Part shown: in pieces, positions 46,722 through 55,899 of the stretch
Layout of the letters: each line of letters opens with the position of its first letter
Position numbering within the stretch: the stretch's first letter is position 1
DNA from: Acinetobacter haemolyticus
GTDB lineage: Bacteria > Pseudomonadota > Gammaproteobacteria > Pseudomonadales > Moraxellaceae
DNA length: 64,000 nt
Assembly: GCF_900406815.1 (NCBI RefSeq)
Contig: NZ_OVCN01000006.1
Coordinates: 1 to 64,000 of the forward strand
Reading direction: 5' to 3'
The notes under the pieces: generated by a model
Told to the model about the DNA's origin: nothing
Databases searched by the model: none
Seen by the model: only the letters and a program-made list of their open reading frames with translations
Position numbers and translations under genes: made by a program

Positions 46722-47759
46722 ATGAATGTTCAGAATTTTAATAATAAAAAAATCATTTTAATTGCGATCATATGTTTAATCATTTTTCTTGCTTTTATTT
46801 ATTGGATATTTAAGCCATCAGTTCAAGACCAAAGCTCTCAGAATACTTCACATTCACAGAGTGGATTAAATAGTGGAAATTTTGAAAATAACCAGCAGGG
46901 ACAACTCTCAGGAAAGTTACCAGTACTTGCCCCATCTTTACAGGGCACAGAAATTGATTGTCCTCTCCAAGTCGATGGAGAAGGTAAATTGATACTCACG
47001 ATAGGTATTCGAAGCTGTTTTGATTATTTCTTTTCGAGTTTGGGAGAAAAAACAGAAACTGAATTGATCGAGGATATTCGTCAGTATCTTCGCGCTACCT
47101 TGCCAGAAACAGCAGCAAATTATGGGATTTATTTACTTGATCAATATGTTGCTTATACCCATGCATTAAAAAATTTGAAAACAACTACGTATTTTAAAAA
47201 AGATGAAATTTATAAATTTCAAAATATTATTGATCAAATGTCGAAGTTACAACAGCAATTCTTCAATGCAGCAGAAATTCAAGCATTTTTTGGAAATGAG
47301 CGAAGTTTTAATCAATTTAGTATTGATCAAATGCGTATACATGCCAATAAGACTCTAACCTCACAGCAAAAAGCAATTGAGTTAGCAAAGTTAATAGATC
47401 AATTGCCACCTACATTGGCCGATGGTGTCAAAGTATCAATGCAATTTGCAGAACTACAACAACTTACCCAAGAAATCAAAGACCAAGGTGGCTCTGCTCA
47501 AGAGTTGCGGAATATGCGAGAAAGTTTGTTGGGTGTTGAGGCTGCTGATCGTTTGGAGAAAGTCGATCAAGAAGAAGCAGTTTGGCAGAATCAGGTAAAT
47601 AATTATTTGTCACAACGTGATCAGATTTTAAAAAATAATGTTGATGATGCGAGCAAACAGCGCTCCCTTGAGCAGCTTAGAAATAATTCATTTACATCCA
47701 AAGAGGAGTTATTACGAGCACAAACTTATGAAATGATGCATGATCGAAAGAAATCGTAA
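46722..47759 (+). CDS. lifO: Lipase-specific foldase (lipase chaperone)
   Basis: A 345-residue inner-membrane-anchored periplasmic chaperone that activates the upstream lipase. It has one N-terminal membrane segment (12-28, IILIAIICLIIFLAFIYWIF), a 40-residue Ser/Asn/Gln-rich linker and a long helical domain; the family motif begins at IRSCFDYFFSSLGE. Its stop codon overlaps the first, degenerate CRISPR repeat by two bases, and the last codons are still plausible for the family. Confidence 0.92.
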   Translation: MNVQNFNNKKIILIAIICLIIFLAFIYWIFKPSVQDQSSQNTSHSQSGLNSGNFENNQQGQLSGKLPVLAPSLQGTEIDCPLQVDGEGKLILTIGIRSCFDYFFSSLGEKTETELIEDIRQYLRATLPETAANYGIYLLDQYVAYTHALKNLKTTTYFKKDEIYKFQNIIDQMSKLQQQFFNAAEIQAFFGNERSFNQFSIDQMRIHANKTLTSQQKAIELAKLIDQLPPTLADGVKVSMQFAELQQLTQEIKDQGGSAQELRNMRESLLGVEAADRLEKVDQEEAVWQNQVNNYLSQRDQILKNNVDDASKQRSLEQLRNNSFTSKEELLRAQTYEMMHDRKKS

Positions 47760-49885
47760 TGGAAGTTGCCTGTGCGGTAGTGAACATTTTCTACAAGTTG
47801 TTATGAGTCTAATTTATTTTCTAAGCTGCCTATACGGCAGTGAACTTCAAACTGGAGAGATGATCGTTGCTCAACAATTTCTAAGCTGCCTATGCGGCAG
47901 TGAACCACCCGCTTTTGCAGCCCGTCCACCTCGGCCTTTTCTAAGCTGCCTATGCGGCAGTGAACGCAATAATTCAATTTAAGTGAGATCAAGTTGTTTT
48001 CTAAGCTGCCTATGCGGCAGTGAACGATAAGTCAGCAATTTCACTATCTCGTCTACTTTTCTAAGCTGCCTATGCGGCAGTGAACAAGCAACTCATAGCA
48101 TATTTGAAGCCCTGCGATTTCTAAGCTGCCTATGCGGCAGTGAACCTGAAGCTCAGTCGATTTATAGATACAAAGAATTTCTAAGCTGCCTATGCGGCAG
48201 TGAACCTCCGACGCCCGATCCCCGCGCGTTATCAAAATTTCTAAGCTGCCTATGCGGCAGTGAACCGTCATTAGTTGCACGTTTATTGTTGGGTGCTTTT
48301 CTAAGCTGCCTATGCGGCAGTGAACTTTAAAAAGTTCAGAATTAGCCTTGACCCATATTTCTAAGCTGCCTATGCGGCAGTGAACTCGCCTGAAACCAAA
48401 TCCGAAACATAAATATTTTTCTAAGCTGCCTATGCGGCAGTGAACTGGAAGATTTGATTAAGACATACAGTAATCAATTTCTAAGCTGCCTATGCGGCAG
48501 TGAACAGCTGGGTGTATAACAATATCACTCAATGCTTTTTCTAAGCTGCCTATGCGGCAGTGAACACGATATTAATCTTATCACGCTCCGTATCAATTTT
48601 CTAAGCTGCCTATGCGGCAGTGAACTCGTAGCGTCTAACTACCATGTAGTCATCAGTTTTCTAAGCTGCCTATGCGGCAGTGAACTGATGCCATCAATAT
48701 TAGTAAATATGTTCCATTTTCTAAGCTGCCTATGCGGCAGTGAACCAGACCAATGGGTATGAAGATGGCCACATGGTTTTCTAAGCTGCCTATGCGGCAG
48801 TGAACAAGCATACGACAATGCTTTTGAAGAGGCAGTATTTCTAAGCTGCCTATGCGGCAGTGAACTATATGAAAGAATTAGAAAAATGTGGAATAACTTT
48901 CTAAGCTGCCTATGCGGCAGTGAACATGCTAAGCATTTGTTTATTAATGGTTTTTATTTTCTAAGCTGCCTATGCGGCAGTGAACATGCGCCAAGATCAT
49001 GAAGTTGCAACTGAGTTTTTCTAAGCTGCCTATGCGGCAGTGAACGATTATCCTCAAGCTGTGCATTTAAATCTGCATTTCTAAGCTGCCTATGCGGCAG
49101 TGAACATCCAGATGCAGAAGCTTTTTAGTATTGTTATTTTCTAAGCTGCCTATGCGGCAGTGAACTAAATGACGTGGTTAAAATTTTTGAGGGCTTTTTT
49201 CTAAGCTGCCTATGCGGCAGTGAACGGCGAAGAAGGCGAAGTCCTTAGCGAGTATAATTTCTAAGCTGCCTATGCGGCAGTGAACAATCCGTCTGGAAAT
49301 CCCTTAAACAGTACAAATTTCTAAGCTGCCTATGCGGCAGTGAACCGTCTCGCGCTGCTTCAATCCAGACAGTGTTATTTCTAAGCTGCCTATGCGGCAG
49401 TGAACATTGCAATTTACAAATACTGGGACCGCGTTAATTTCTAAGCTGCCTATGCGGCAGTGAACGTTGGGCATCAATTATTACTAGCATTCAAAAATTT
49501 CTAAGCTGCCTATGCGGCAGTGAACATAGAGATATTCAAAGTTGCCAAATTCGCCATTTTCTAAGCTGCCTATGCGGCAGTGAACTTGAAGAAATTTCAG
49601 GAAAGAATTCTTCACTGTTTCTAAGCTGCCTATGCGGCAGTGAACAATAATGAATATTGCTTTGGCAATTAAAAATTTTTCTAAGCTGCCTATGCGGCAG
49701 TGAACATGCATTGCTTTGTGTCCATTATTACCAGTGTTTTCTAAGCTGCCTATGCGGCAGTGAACCAAGGAATTAATCGGACAGCAGTGCATCGAGTTTT
49801 CTAAGCTGCCTATGCGGCAGTGAACTATAAACTTTTTCGAAGCCATCAACACATTCGTTTCTAAGCTGCCTATGCGGCAGTGAAC
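47758..49885 (-). CRISPR. Type I-F CRISPR array, 36 repeats and 35 spacers
   Basis: Thirty-six 28-base repeats with a fixed 60-base period, so all 35 spacers are exactly 32 bases. On the plus strand the repeat runs from TTTCTAAG to GCAGTGAAC with an internal stem CTGCC / GGCAG; its complement begins GTTCACTGCC, as in type I-F. By that orientation the crRNA is read from the minus strand and the leader is at the high-coordinate end. The repeat at 47818 has one change and the repeat at 47758 has seven. Spacers are all distinct. No cas genes are in the window. Confidence 0.97.
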
Positions 49886-50040
49886 TATAAAATAACATAA
49901 ATAAATTAACAAAAAACAGTGATTTGGGGTGGAAAACACTTCAATACCCAAAGTTTTTATGCTAATTCATAACTTATTGATTTTATTAAGCTGTTAAAGA
50001 GTAATAAAAATATTGGGGTAAAACAGTTTATTTGTCAAAA
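49886..50040 (-). promoter_or_regulatory. CRISPR leader with IHF site and promoter
   Basis: AT-rich region flanking the leader-proximal repeat. On the minus strand, AATCAATAAGTTA at 49970-49982 matches the IHF consensus exactly; IHF bends type I-F leaders during spacer integration. A promoter TTGACA (50033-50038), 18-base spacer, AATATT (50009-50014) reads towards the array. Both elements fit an active leader. Confidence 0.7.
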
Positions 50041-50136
50041 AATAAATGGCGTAGCAAACAAACATTTAATGCTTTGCTAAATGAGATAAGCCACTTAAAA
50101 TCAGCAATCACTAAGCCGATTTTGAGATAATGGAAC

Positions 50137-50922
50137 GTGTCTGATCATCTAGAGCATACATTTGAATTAACTGATGACGAGATGCATTTATATAGCCGTC
50201 AGATTTTACTAGATGGTTGGGATATTGAAGCACAAGAAAAATTAAAATTGGCCAATGTACTGATTGTTGGTGCTGGTGGGATCGGTTGTACGAGCGCAGA
50301 GTTACTTGCTCGCGCAGGTGTAGGAAAAATAACAATTGTTGATGCCGATACCATTGAGATAAGTAATCTACAAAGACAAATCGCATTTACCTCACATGAT
50401 TTAGGGCAATACAAAGCTGAAATCTTGGCAAAACATCTACAAGAGATTAACCCACATATACAAGTCAGCTATCAAAATACACGATTTGACGAAACGAATG
50501 CTGATGAATTGGTACAGCATCAAGATGTAGTGTTAGATGGTTGCGATAATTTTACAACGCGTTATCTCGTCAATGCAGTATGTAAAAGACATCAAGTACC
50601 TTTAATTAGTGCATCAGCAATTGGTTTCGAAGGTCAAATGTTCATGGTAGAAGCGGATTCAGCATGCTATGAGTGTTTGTTCCCTAAAGAAAACCAGACC
50701 AATGAAGGCTTACGCTGTGCTGAATCAGGGGTGCTCGCAACTACACCTGTGATGATAGCGTCATTACAAGCACATCACACTTTGTTGTTTTTGGGCTTAG
50801 GTTTAATGCCACTCAAGCAAAAATTATTGCTTTGGAATGGCTTGAATCTAACACAACGTATTTTGCAATTCGAAAAAGATGTAAATTGTCCAGTTTGTCA
50901 GGCAAGTGCGTCGGTAAATTGA
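50137..50922 (+). CDS. moeB: Molybdopterin-synthase adenylyltransferase (MoeB/ThiF/HesA family)
   Basis: A 261-residue E1-like enzyme that adenylates the C-terminus of MoaD in molybdopterin synthesis (or of ThiS). The nucleotide motif is VGAGGIG (44-50), catalytic-type Cys is C194 in RCAESGVLATTPVM, and the zinc cysteines are C177, C180, C251 and C254. It is shorter than forms with a rhodanese domain. The start is a GTG; the minus-strand CRISPR leader lies immediately upstream. ABC1 kinase follows after 45 bases. Confidence 0.88.
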   Translation: MSDHLEHTFELTDDEMHLYSRQILLDGWDIEAQEKLKLANVLIVGAGGIGCTSAELLARAGVGKITIVDADTIEISNLQRQIAFTSHDLGQYKAEILAKHLQEINPHIQVSYQNTRFDETNADELVQHQDVVLDGCDNFTTRYLVNAVCKRHQVPLISASAIGFEGQMFMVEADSACYECLFPKENQTNEGLRCAESGVLATTPVMIASLQAHHTLLFLGLGLMPLKQKLLLWNGLNLTQRILQFEKDVNCPVCQASASVN

Positions 50923-50967
50923 ATAAATTTTGCTAAACTAATGCCATCTTCGAGGCAATGAAAGATT

Positions 50968-52266
50968 ATGAAAAGAAATATTTTAGTTGATGGATTAAGA
51001 TCTGTTGCACGTATAGGTGAAACAGTGATTGTTGCAGCACAAGCAGGTGTCAAATATGCAACTGAGAAGCCTAGTAATGCAAAATTGATGCGTGAAACTT
51101 TTGAATCCTTAGGTTCAACCTATATTAAATTAGGGCAATTCATCGCGAGCACGCCATCTTTGTTTCCCCGTGAATATGTTCAAGAGTTTCAGGGCTGTCT
51201 AGATCAAACTCCAACTTTACCATTTAGTTATATTCAGCAGGTATTGGCTGAGGAGTTTGAAGGTAAAGATCTAAATTCGATTTTTAGTTTTATTGATGAG
51301 AACCCACTCGCTTCAGCTTCGATTGCCCAAGTTCATGCCGCCAAATTGGTAACAGGCGAAGATGTAGTTTTAAAGGTACAAAAACCCGGTGTTGAAACCA
51401 TTTTATATACTGATTTAAATGTGGTGCACTGGGCAACCAAACTTTTAGAAAAAGCTGTACCAAAAATTAAATTTGCATCGTTATCTGAAATTGTGGATGA
51501 GATCAAAACACGTATGGTGCGTGAAGTTGATTTTATTGAAGAAGCACAAAACTTAGATGACTTTGTTCAGTATTTGAATATTTCGGGCAATCAAGCTGCA
51601 ACGGCACCAAAAGTTTATCATCAATTCTCTACACGCCGTGTTTTAACCATGCAGCGTTTATATGGTGTGCCACTGACAGATTTTGACGTTGTAAAACAAT
51701 ATGCAAAAGACCCAACACAAGTATTAATTACAGCGATGAATACATGGTTTGGTAGTCTAATGTTGTGTAAAAGCTTCCATGCGGACTTACATGCAGGCAA
51801 TCTGATGCTGCTTGAAGATGGTCGAGTGGGTTTTATTGATTTTGGGATCGTTGGTCAATTAAATCCAGAAGTGTGGACTGCTTGTATGGCGTTTATGGAT
51901 GCCTTACAGCACACTAATTATATCGCTATGGCTGAGAACATGCTCAAAATGGGGATGACCAATCAGAAGATTGATACCCAAGTGCTTGCGGCAGATTTAG
52001 AGCGTTTATTTAGTGGTGTTTTATTGGCAGATCCGCAAGAAATTTTAAGCTCGAATCCTGCAGATTTGAATGACATTATGATGGATATGGTGGCTGTCGG
52101 CGAACGTCATGGCATCAAATTCCCTCGTGACTTCGCTTTATTATTCAAGCAAATGTTATATTTTGATCGTTTCATGCGTGTTCTTGCACCGTATACCGAT
52201 ATTTATGCTGACCAGCGTTTGAAAATGGTTCACAATATTGAACCTGCTTCATTGTTAAAGCATTAA
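50968..52266 (+). CDS. ABC1/AarF family atypical kinase
   Basis: A 432-residue member of the ABC1/ADCK/UbiB family. The KxGQ motif is YIKLGQFIAS, the alanine-rich loop that replaces the P-loop is ASASIAQVHAA, and the catalytic segment is HADLHAGN with DFG at FIDFGIVG. Real UbiB has about 540 residues and C-terminal membrane helices; those are missing, so it is more likely a paralogue than UbiB itself. A hairpin follows the stop. Confidence 0.85.
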   Translation: MKRNILVDGLRSVARIGETVIVAAQAGVKYATEKPSNAKLMRETFESLGSTYIKLGQFIASTPSLFPREYVQEFQGCLDQTPTLPFSYIQQVLAEEFEGKDLNSIFSFIDENPLASASIAQVHAAKLVTGEDVVLKVQKPGVETILYTDLNVVHWATKLLEKAVPKIKFASLSEIVDEIKTRMVREVDFIEEAQNLDDFVQYLNISGNQAATAPKVYHQFSTRRVLTMQRLYGVPLTDFDVVKQYAKDPTQVLITAMNTWFGSLMLCKSFHADLHAGNLMLLEDGRVGFIDFGIVGQLNPEVWTACMAFMDALQHTNYIAMAENMLKMGMTNQKIDTQVLAADLERLFSGVLLADPQEILSSNPADLNDIMMDMVAVGERHGIKFPRDFALLFKQMLYFDRFMRVLAPYTDIYADQRLKMVHNIEPASLLKH

Positions 52267-52298
52267 AAATTCCCTCACCGAGTGATAATTGCTTTTTG

Positions 52299-52326
52299 TC
52301 CCCCTTTTTATAAGGGGGATTTCATT
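52299..52326 (+). terminator. Probable terminator after the ABC1 kinase gene
   Basis: Stem TCCCCCTT / AAGGGGGA with a 5-base AT loop and a short T-rich tail. The T-run is interrupted, so termination may be partial. Confidence 0.5.
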
Positions 52327-52369
52327 TACTCAAAATTAGTAATGGTTTAAATAGATGAGATGTTAAGTG

Positions 52370-52750
52370 ATGGATGCCATTATTATTGAAGGTTTAAAGG
52401 TTGATACTGTAGTTGGTTGTTTCAATTGGGAACGCCAAATTATTCAACCTTTAATGCTTGATCTCACCATTCATAATGATTTGTCGCAAGCGGCCCGTTC
52501 AGATGAGTTGGATGATACGTTGAATTATGCACAGATTTGTGAGATTGCTGCTCAAGTGATTCAAGATGCAAAACCTAAACTAATTGAGCATGCGGCCCAA
52601 TTGGTGCTTGAGAATCTGTTTAATACTTTCCCTTCAATTGAATCTATTTCTATAACGATTCGTAAACCCGCCATCATTGCCCAAGCCAATGCAGTAGGAA
52701 TTCGCCTTGAACGCAACAGAAACAATTTTTGCGCTCGCGCTGGCGAGTAA
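52370..52750 (+). CDS. folB: Dihydroneopterin aldolase
   Basis: A 126-residue folate-pathway enzyme that cleaves dihydroneopterin to hydroxymethyl-dihydropterin. Family features are the N-terminal IIEGLKVDTVVGCFNWER, LDLTIHNDL, DDTLNYAQIC and IRKP near the C-terminus. An overlapping GTG at 52367 is an alternative start. The 3' end overlaps folK by 44 bases. Confidence 0.92.
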   Translation: MDAIIIEGLKVDTVVGCFNWERQIIQPLMLDLTIHNDLSQAARSDELDDTLNYAQICEIAAQVIQDAKPKLIEHAAQLVLENLFNTFPSIESISITIRKPAIIAQANAVGIRLERNRNNFCARAGE

Positions 52751-53141
52751 TGTTCAACAATCCGAAAATTTCAATTTTGCTTATACTCAAATTGCGAATT
52801 TAGGCATAGTGGAATTTTCTTCCATATATGAAATCCCATGTCGAGATGGTGTGGGGGATGATTATTGGAATTCAGCGTGTTTATTAAAAAGTCATTTAAG
52901 CATTGATGAAATTGTTGATATATTAAAAAAATTGGAGCAGCAATCTGGGCGCGTTCGTCCATCGCATCATATTAGTTTAGATATCGATGTGATTGCGTGG
53001 GGTGAAAACTTAGATCAGATGCAGTTTAATCCTAAAAAATTACCACTGGCTTTAGACGTCAAGATTCCTTTGTATGAGCTGTGGCAAAATCAAATATTGC
53101 AATATGATCAAAACAGAAAATATCCAATTATAACGATGTAA
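52707..53141 (+). CDS. folK: 2-amino-4-hydroxy-6-hydroxymethyldihydropteridine diphosphokinase, divergent
   Basis: A 144-residue protein placed as the next step after FolB. The metal-binding motif LDIDVIAWG fits the HPPK LDLDLL.YG, and SSIYEIPCRDGVGDDYWNSA and the GRVRP segment match the family, but the N-terminal GSN is ASN and it is about 15 residues shorter than usual. The start is a TTG with AGGA seven bases upstream, inside folB. Folate-pathway role is well supported by position; activity of this divergent form is not certain. Confidence 0.78.
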   Translation: MNATETIFALALASNVQQSENFNFAYTQIANLGIVEFSSIYEIPCRDGVGDDYWNSACLLKSHLSIDEIVDILKKLEQQSGRVRPSHHISLDIDVIAWGENLDQMQFNPKKLPLALDVKIPLYELWQNQILQYDQNRKYPIITM

Positions 53142-53180
53142 TTTATTTAGAATGAATATGATAACAATAGGAATAACGTG

Positions 53181-53732
53181 ATGAAAACTTTAGTTTCCAT
53201 TTCTATTATGGCGGTTTTGTTCTCTGGTTGTGCGGCGATGAGTGTTGAGCAATGCAAAACTGCAAATTGGTTAAGTGTCGGTGAAAAAGATGGCTCGGCT
53301 GGACACGAGTCTCGTTTGGATAAATATTATTCATCCTGTCAAAAAGCCAATGTGGTTCCCAACCAGGCCTTATACGAAAAAGGCTATCAAAAAGGATTGG
53401 GGTATTACTGTAGACCTGAATCCATTTTCAACGAAGCATTAGAAGGGCGTGGCGATTACCGTGTTTGTCCAATAGAAAAGCGTGAAGCATTGCGCCCTTA
53501 CTATCAAGTCGCACATGAGTATTATCAAGCAAATTCAGAATTTAATCGTTCACAGAGCGATGTAAGTTATTATTTGCGAGAGTTAGATCGTAAAGATTTA
53601 TCTGCAAAAGATCGAGATGAATACAAGAAGCGCTTATCAGACGTGCGGTCAAATCGTAATAGTGTGCAATTCCGTTATCAGGATGCAGTACGAAATTTAG
53701 AACGTTTTAAAGCAGAACATGGTTTACCGTGA
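53181..53732 (+). CDS. DUF2799 lipoprotein
   Basis: A 183-residue predicted lipoprotein: lipobox FSGC with Cys17. The mature part has the DUF2799 pattern SVEQCKTANWLSVGEKDG, Y..GLGYYCRPE and CPIEKREALRPYY, with paired cysteines, and a helical, charged C-terminus. Function unknown. An overlapping GTG at 53178 is an alternative start. Confidence 0.82.
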   Translation: MKTLVSISIMAVLFSGCAAMSVEQCKTANWLSVGEKDGSAGHESRLDKYYSSCQKANVVPNQALYEKGYQKGLGYYCRPESIFNEALEGRGDYRVCPIEKREALRPYYQVAHEYYQANSEFNRSQSDVSYYLRELDRKDLSAKDRDEYKKRLSDVRSNRNSVQFRYQDAVRNLERFKAEHGLP

Positions 53733-53740
53733 TTGATAAG

Positions 53741-53773
53741 ATGGCGTTATATCTTTATATAACGCCATTCATT
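53741..53773. terminator. Terminator between convergent lipoprotein gene and coq7
   Basis: An 11-base perfect stem ATGGCGTTATA / TATAACGCCAT with a 6-base loop; a T-run follows on the plus strand. Confidence 0.75.
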
Positions 53774-53774
53774 T

Positions 53775-54410
53775 TTAGATGTAATAACTGGTTTTAGTCA
53801 TTAGTTTAGAAATGGCTGTCATCGTAATACGTACAGGAACAGGCAAATCCACACCACCAGCTTTTAATGCGGTATCTCGATGATGGAGTTCATCTTCATT
53901 CATTTGCTCGAGGATTTTACGTGAGCGTTGATCTTGTTCTGGTAATTGTTGAAGATGTTCTTGCAAATGCTGACTCACTTGACGTTCAGTTTCAGCCACA
54001 AAACCTAAACTATATTTATCGCCTGCGATGCCTGCAATTGCGCCCATACCATAAGATAAACCGTACCAAATTGGATTTAATACACTGGTATGGCTATCTA
54101 ACTCTTTCAAACGATCTTCACACCAAGCAAGATGATCTTGCTCTTCTACGGCTGCTTGCTGCATTTCTTCACGAACATGCGGTAGTTTGGCAGTGAGCGC
54201 CTGCCCATGATAAAGCGCTTGTGCACATACTTCACCACTATGATTGACACGCATCAAACCTGCGACATGACGAGCATCACTGACACAGAGTTGTGCAGTT
54301 TCGTCATTTGCGGGATTGCTGCGCTGAGAAGTTGTTGCCCCTGGAACTAAACTGCGTAATGCTTGGTCGAAAGAATGGATCAGTTGATCGAGACCTGTGT
54401 AGTGACGCAT
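53775..54410 (-). CDS. coq7: 2-polyprenyl-3-methyl-6-methoxy-1,4-benzoquinone monooxygenase (Coq7)
   Basis: A 211-residue membrane-associated diiron enzyme for the penultimate hydroxylation of ubiquinone synthesis, the Coq7 type that replaces UbiF in many Proteobacteria. Iron-ligand motifs are visible in order: HSGEVCAQALYHG, EEQDHLAWCEDRL, AETERQVSQHL and EDELHHRDTA. It is the second gene of an operon with the LplT-like transporter, separated by three bases. Confidence 0.93.
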   Translation of the reverse strand: MRHYTGLDQLIHSFDQALRSLVPGATTSQRSNPANDETAQLCVSDARHVAGLMRVNHSGEVCAQALYHGQALTAKLPHVREEMQQAAVEEQDHLAWCEDRLKELDSHTSVLNPIWYGLSYGMGAIAGIAGDKYSLGFVAETERQVSQHLQEHLQQLPEQDQRSRKILEQMNEDELHHRDTALKAGGVDLPVPVRITMTAISKLMTKTSYYI

Positions 54411-54413
54411 AGA

Positions 54414-55736
54414 TTAATCCTCTAAAGTAGTAGGCGCATTTTTCAGTAATGGTTTCAGGCGTGTTAATAGCCAGAATGAAAAAATGGCACTGAGAACAGC
54501 AGTAATGCTAAATAAGATTTTAATATCAATTTTCAAAATGCTTAAGATTAAAATTGAGAAAATTGCAGAAGAGACCATAAATACAGCATTTAATATGTTA
54601 TTTGCAGCGACAACACGCGCGCGATGAGAGCGTGGTGAGTAGGCTTGCATCATGGCATACAGTGGAACGATGTAAAATCCACCACTAATACCGAGTAGCG
54701 TTACAGCCAACATAACATGATAATAGACAGCACCTTCAGAGAATACGTCTTTTAAGCTGAGTAACTCACCTGTACGTTCTGGTACAAAAGTTAAACTTGC
54801 TGCTAAGTAAAATGCAAACACGGTTAAACCGATGGCACCATACGGTACCATTTTGATATTGATTTCTACGCCGCCAATACGTCGACACAATAATGAACCA
54901 ATCCCAATTCCAACCGAGAAAAAAGTGAGTAATAGACTTACTACATTTTCAGAGGCATGTAGATTCTGTTGAGTAAGCTGAGGAATTTGAGTGAGGTAGG
55001 TCGCACCATAGAACCAATACCAAGAATTTCCAAGTAAGACAGTGAAAATAATAGGAATACTTTTGGCATATTTTATAGTTTGAAAACTGGTACGAAAAAA
55101 ATTCCAATCAATTTTTAAATCAGGTGCAGCAACTTTCTGCGGAAGGATAAAGCGACTTGCCAAATAGCCTAAGCAAGCAATAATTAAAACTGTGATACTA
55201 ATCCACAATAAATTACCTGCAGAAGCGGCAATTACAGCGCCACCAAGAATCATACCGAACAAGATTGCAATCGATGTACCCGACTGAAAAAGTGCATTTC
55301 CAGACATGAGTTCTTGTGGTTTTAGAATTTCTGGTAAAATTGCATATTTAATTGGTCCAAAACAGGTCGAATGCGTTCCCATCAAAAACAAAGCAAATAA
55401 CAATAGCCATAGATTACCCAGCAAAAATCCTGCTGTTCCGATCATCATGATGACGATTTCAAGGAGTTTTAAAAAGCGAACCAGTTGAGATCTTTCATAT
55501 TTATCAGCCACTTGACCTGCTGTGGCGGAGAAAAAGAAATAGGGCAAAATGAACAGTAATGCGGCTAAATTGTTGAGTGTACTGACTGCTGCACTTTGTT
55601 GTTGAATCCAGCCATAGGTGATCACCAAAAGCAGCGCTTGTTTATAAACATTATCGTTTAACGCACCAAAAAATTGAGTGAAGAACATCGGGGCAAACCG
55701 ACGTGATGTCATTAACTGTTCATCTTGTTTCATCAT
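54414..55736 (-). CDS. MFS transporter, LplT-like lysophospholipid flippase
   Basis: A 440-residue transporter with about twelve membrane segments. The start RRFAPMFFTQFFGALNDNVYKQAL and AGQVADKYERSQLVRFLK are typical of the LplT/Aas-associated MFS group, which moves lysophospholipids inward for re-acylation. The acyltransferase domain usually paired with it is absent. Two ATGs are adjacent (55736 and 55733). It leads into coq7. Confidence 0.82.
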   Translation of the reverse strand: MMKQDEQLMTSRRFAPMFFTQFFGALNDNVYKQALLLVITYGWIQQQSAAVSTLNNLAALLFILPYFFFSATAGQVADKYERSQLVRFLKLLEIVIMMIGTAGFLLGNLWLLLFALFLMGTHSTCFGPIKYAILPEILKPQELMSGNALFQSGTSIAILFGMILGGAVIAASAGNLLWISITVLIIACLGYLASRFILPQKVAAPDLKIDWNFFRTSFQTIKYAKSIPIIFTVLLGNSWYWFYGATYLTQIPQLTQQNLHASENVVSLLLTFFSVGIGIGSLLCRRIGGVEINIKMVPYGAIGLTVFAFYLAASLTFVPERTGELLSLKDVFSEGAVYYHVMLAVTLLGISGGFYIVPLYAMMQAYSPRSHRARVVAANNILNAVFMVSSAIFSILILSILKIDIKILFSITAVLSAIFSFWLLTRLKPLLKNAPTTLED

Positions 55737-55899
55737 GTGTTCACTTCATTGTGTTTTATAAAAAAATGTGACGATCTGTAAAAATACTGAGAAATACATG
55801 TATGATACTTTCAATGTTTGATTGGATGAAAATCAACAATTTGAGGTTGTTTTCAGCGATCAGAAACGATAAATCAAAAAAGTACGTTTAGAGACCTAC

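Noticed and set aside
47740..49951. Several open frames inside the CRISPR array on both strands
   Set aside because: They merely translate the repeat (LSCLCGSE or VHCRIGSLE every 20 residues) and are artefacts of the 60-base period.
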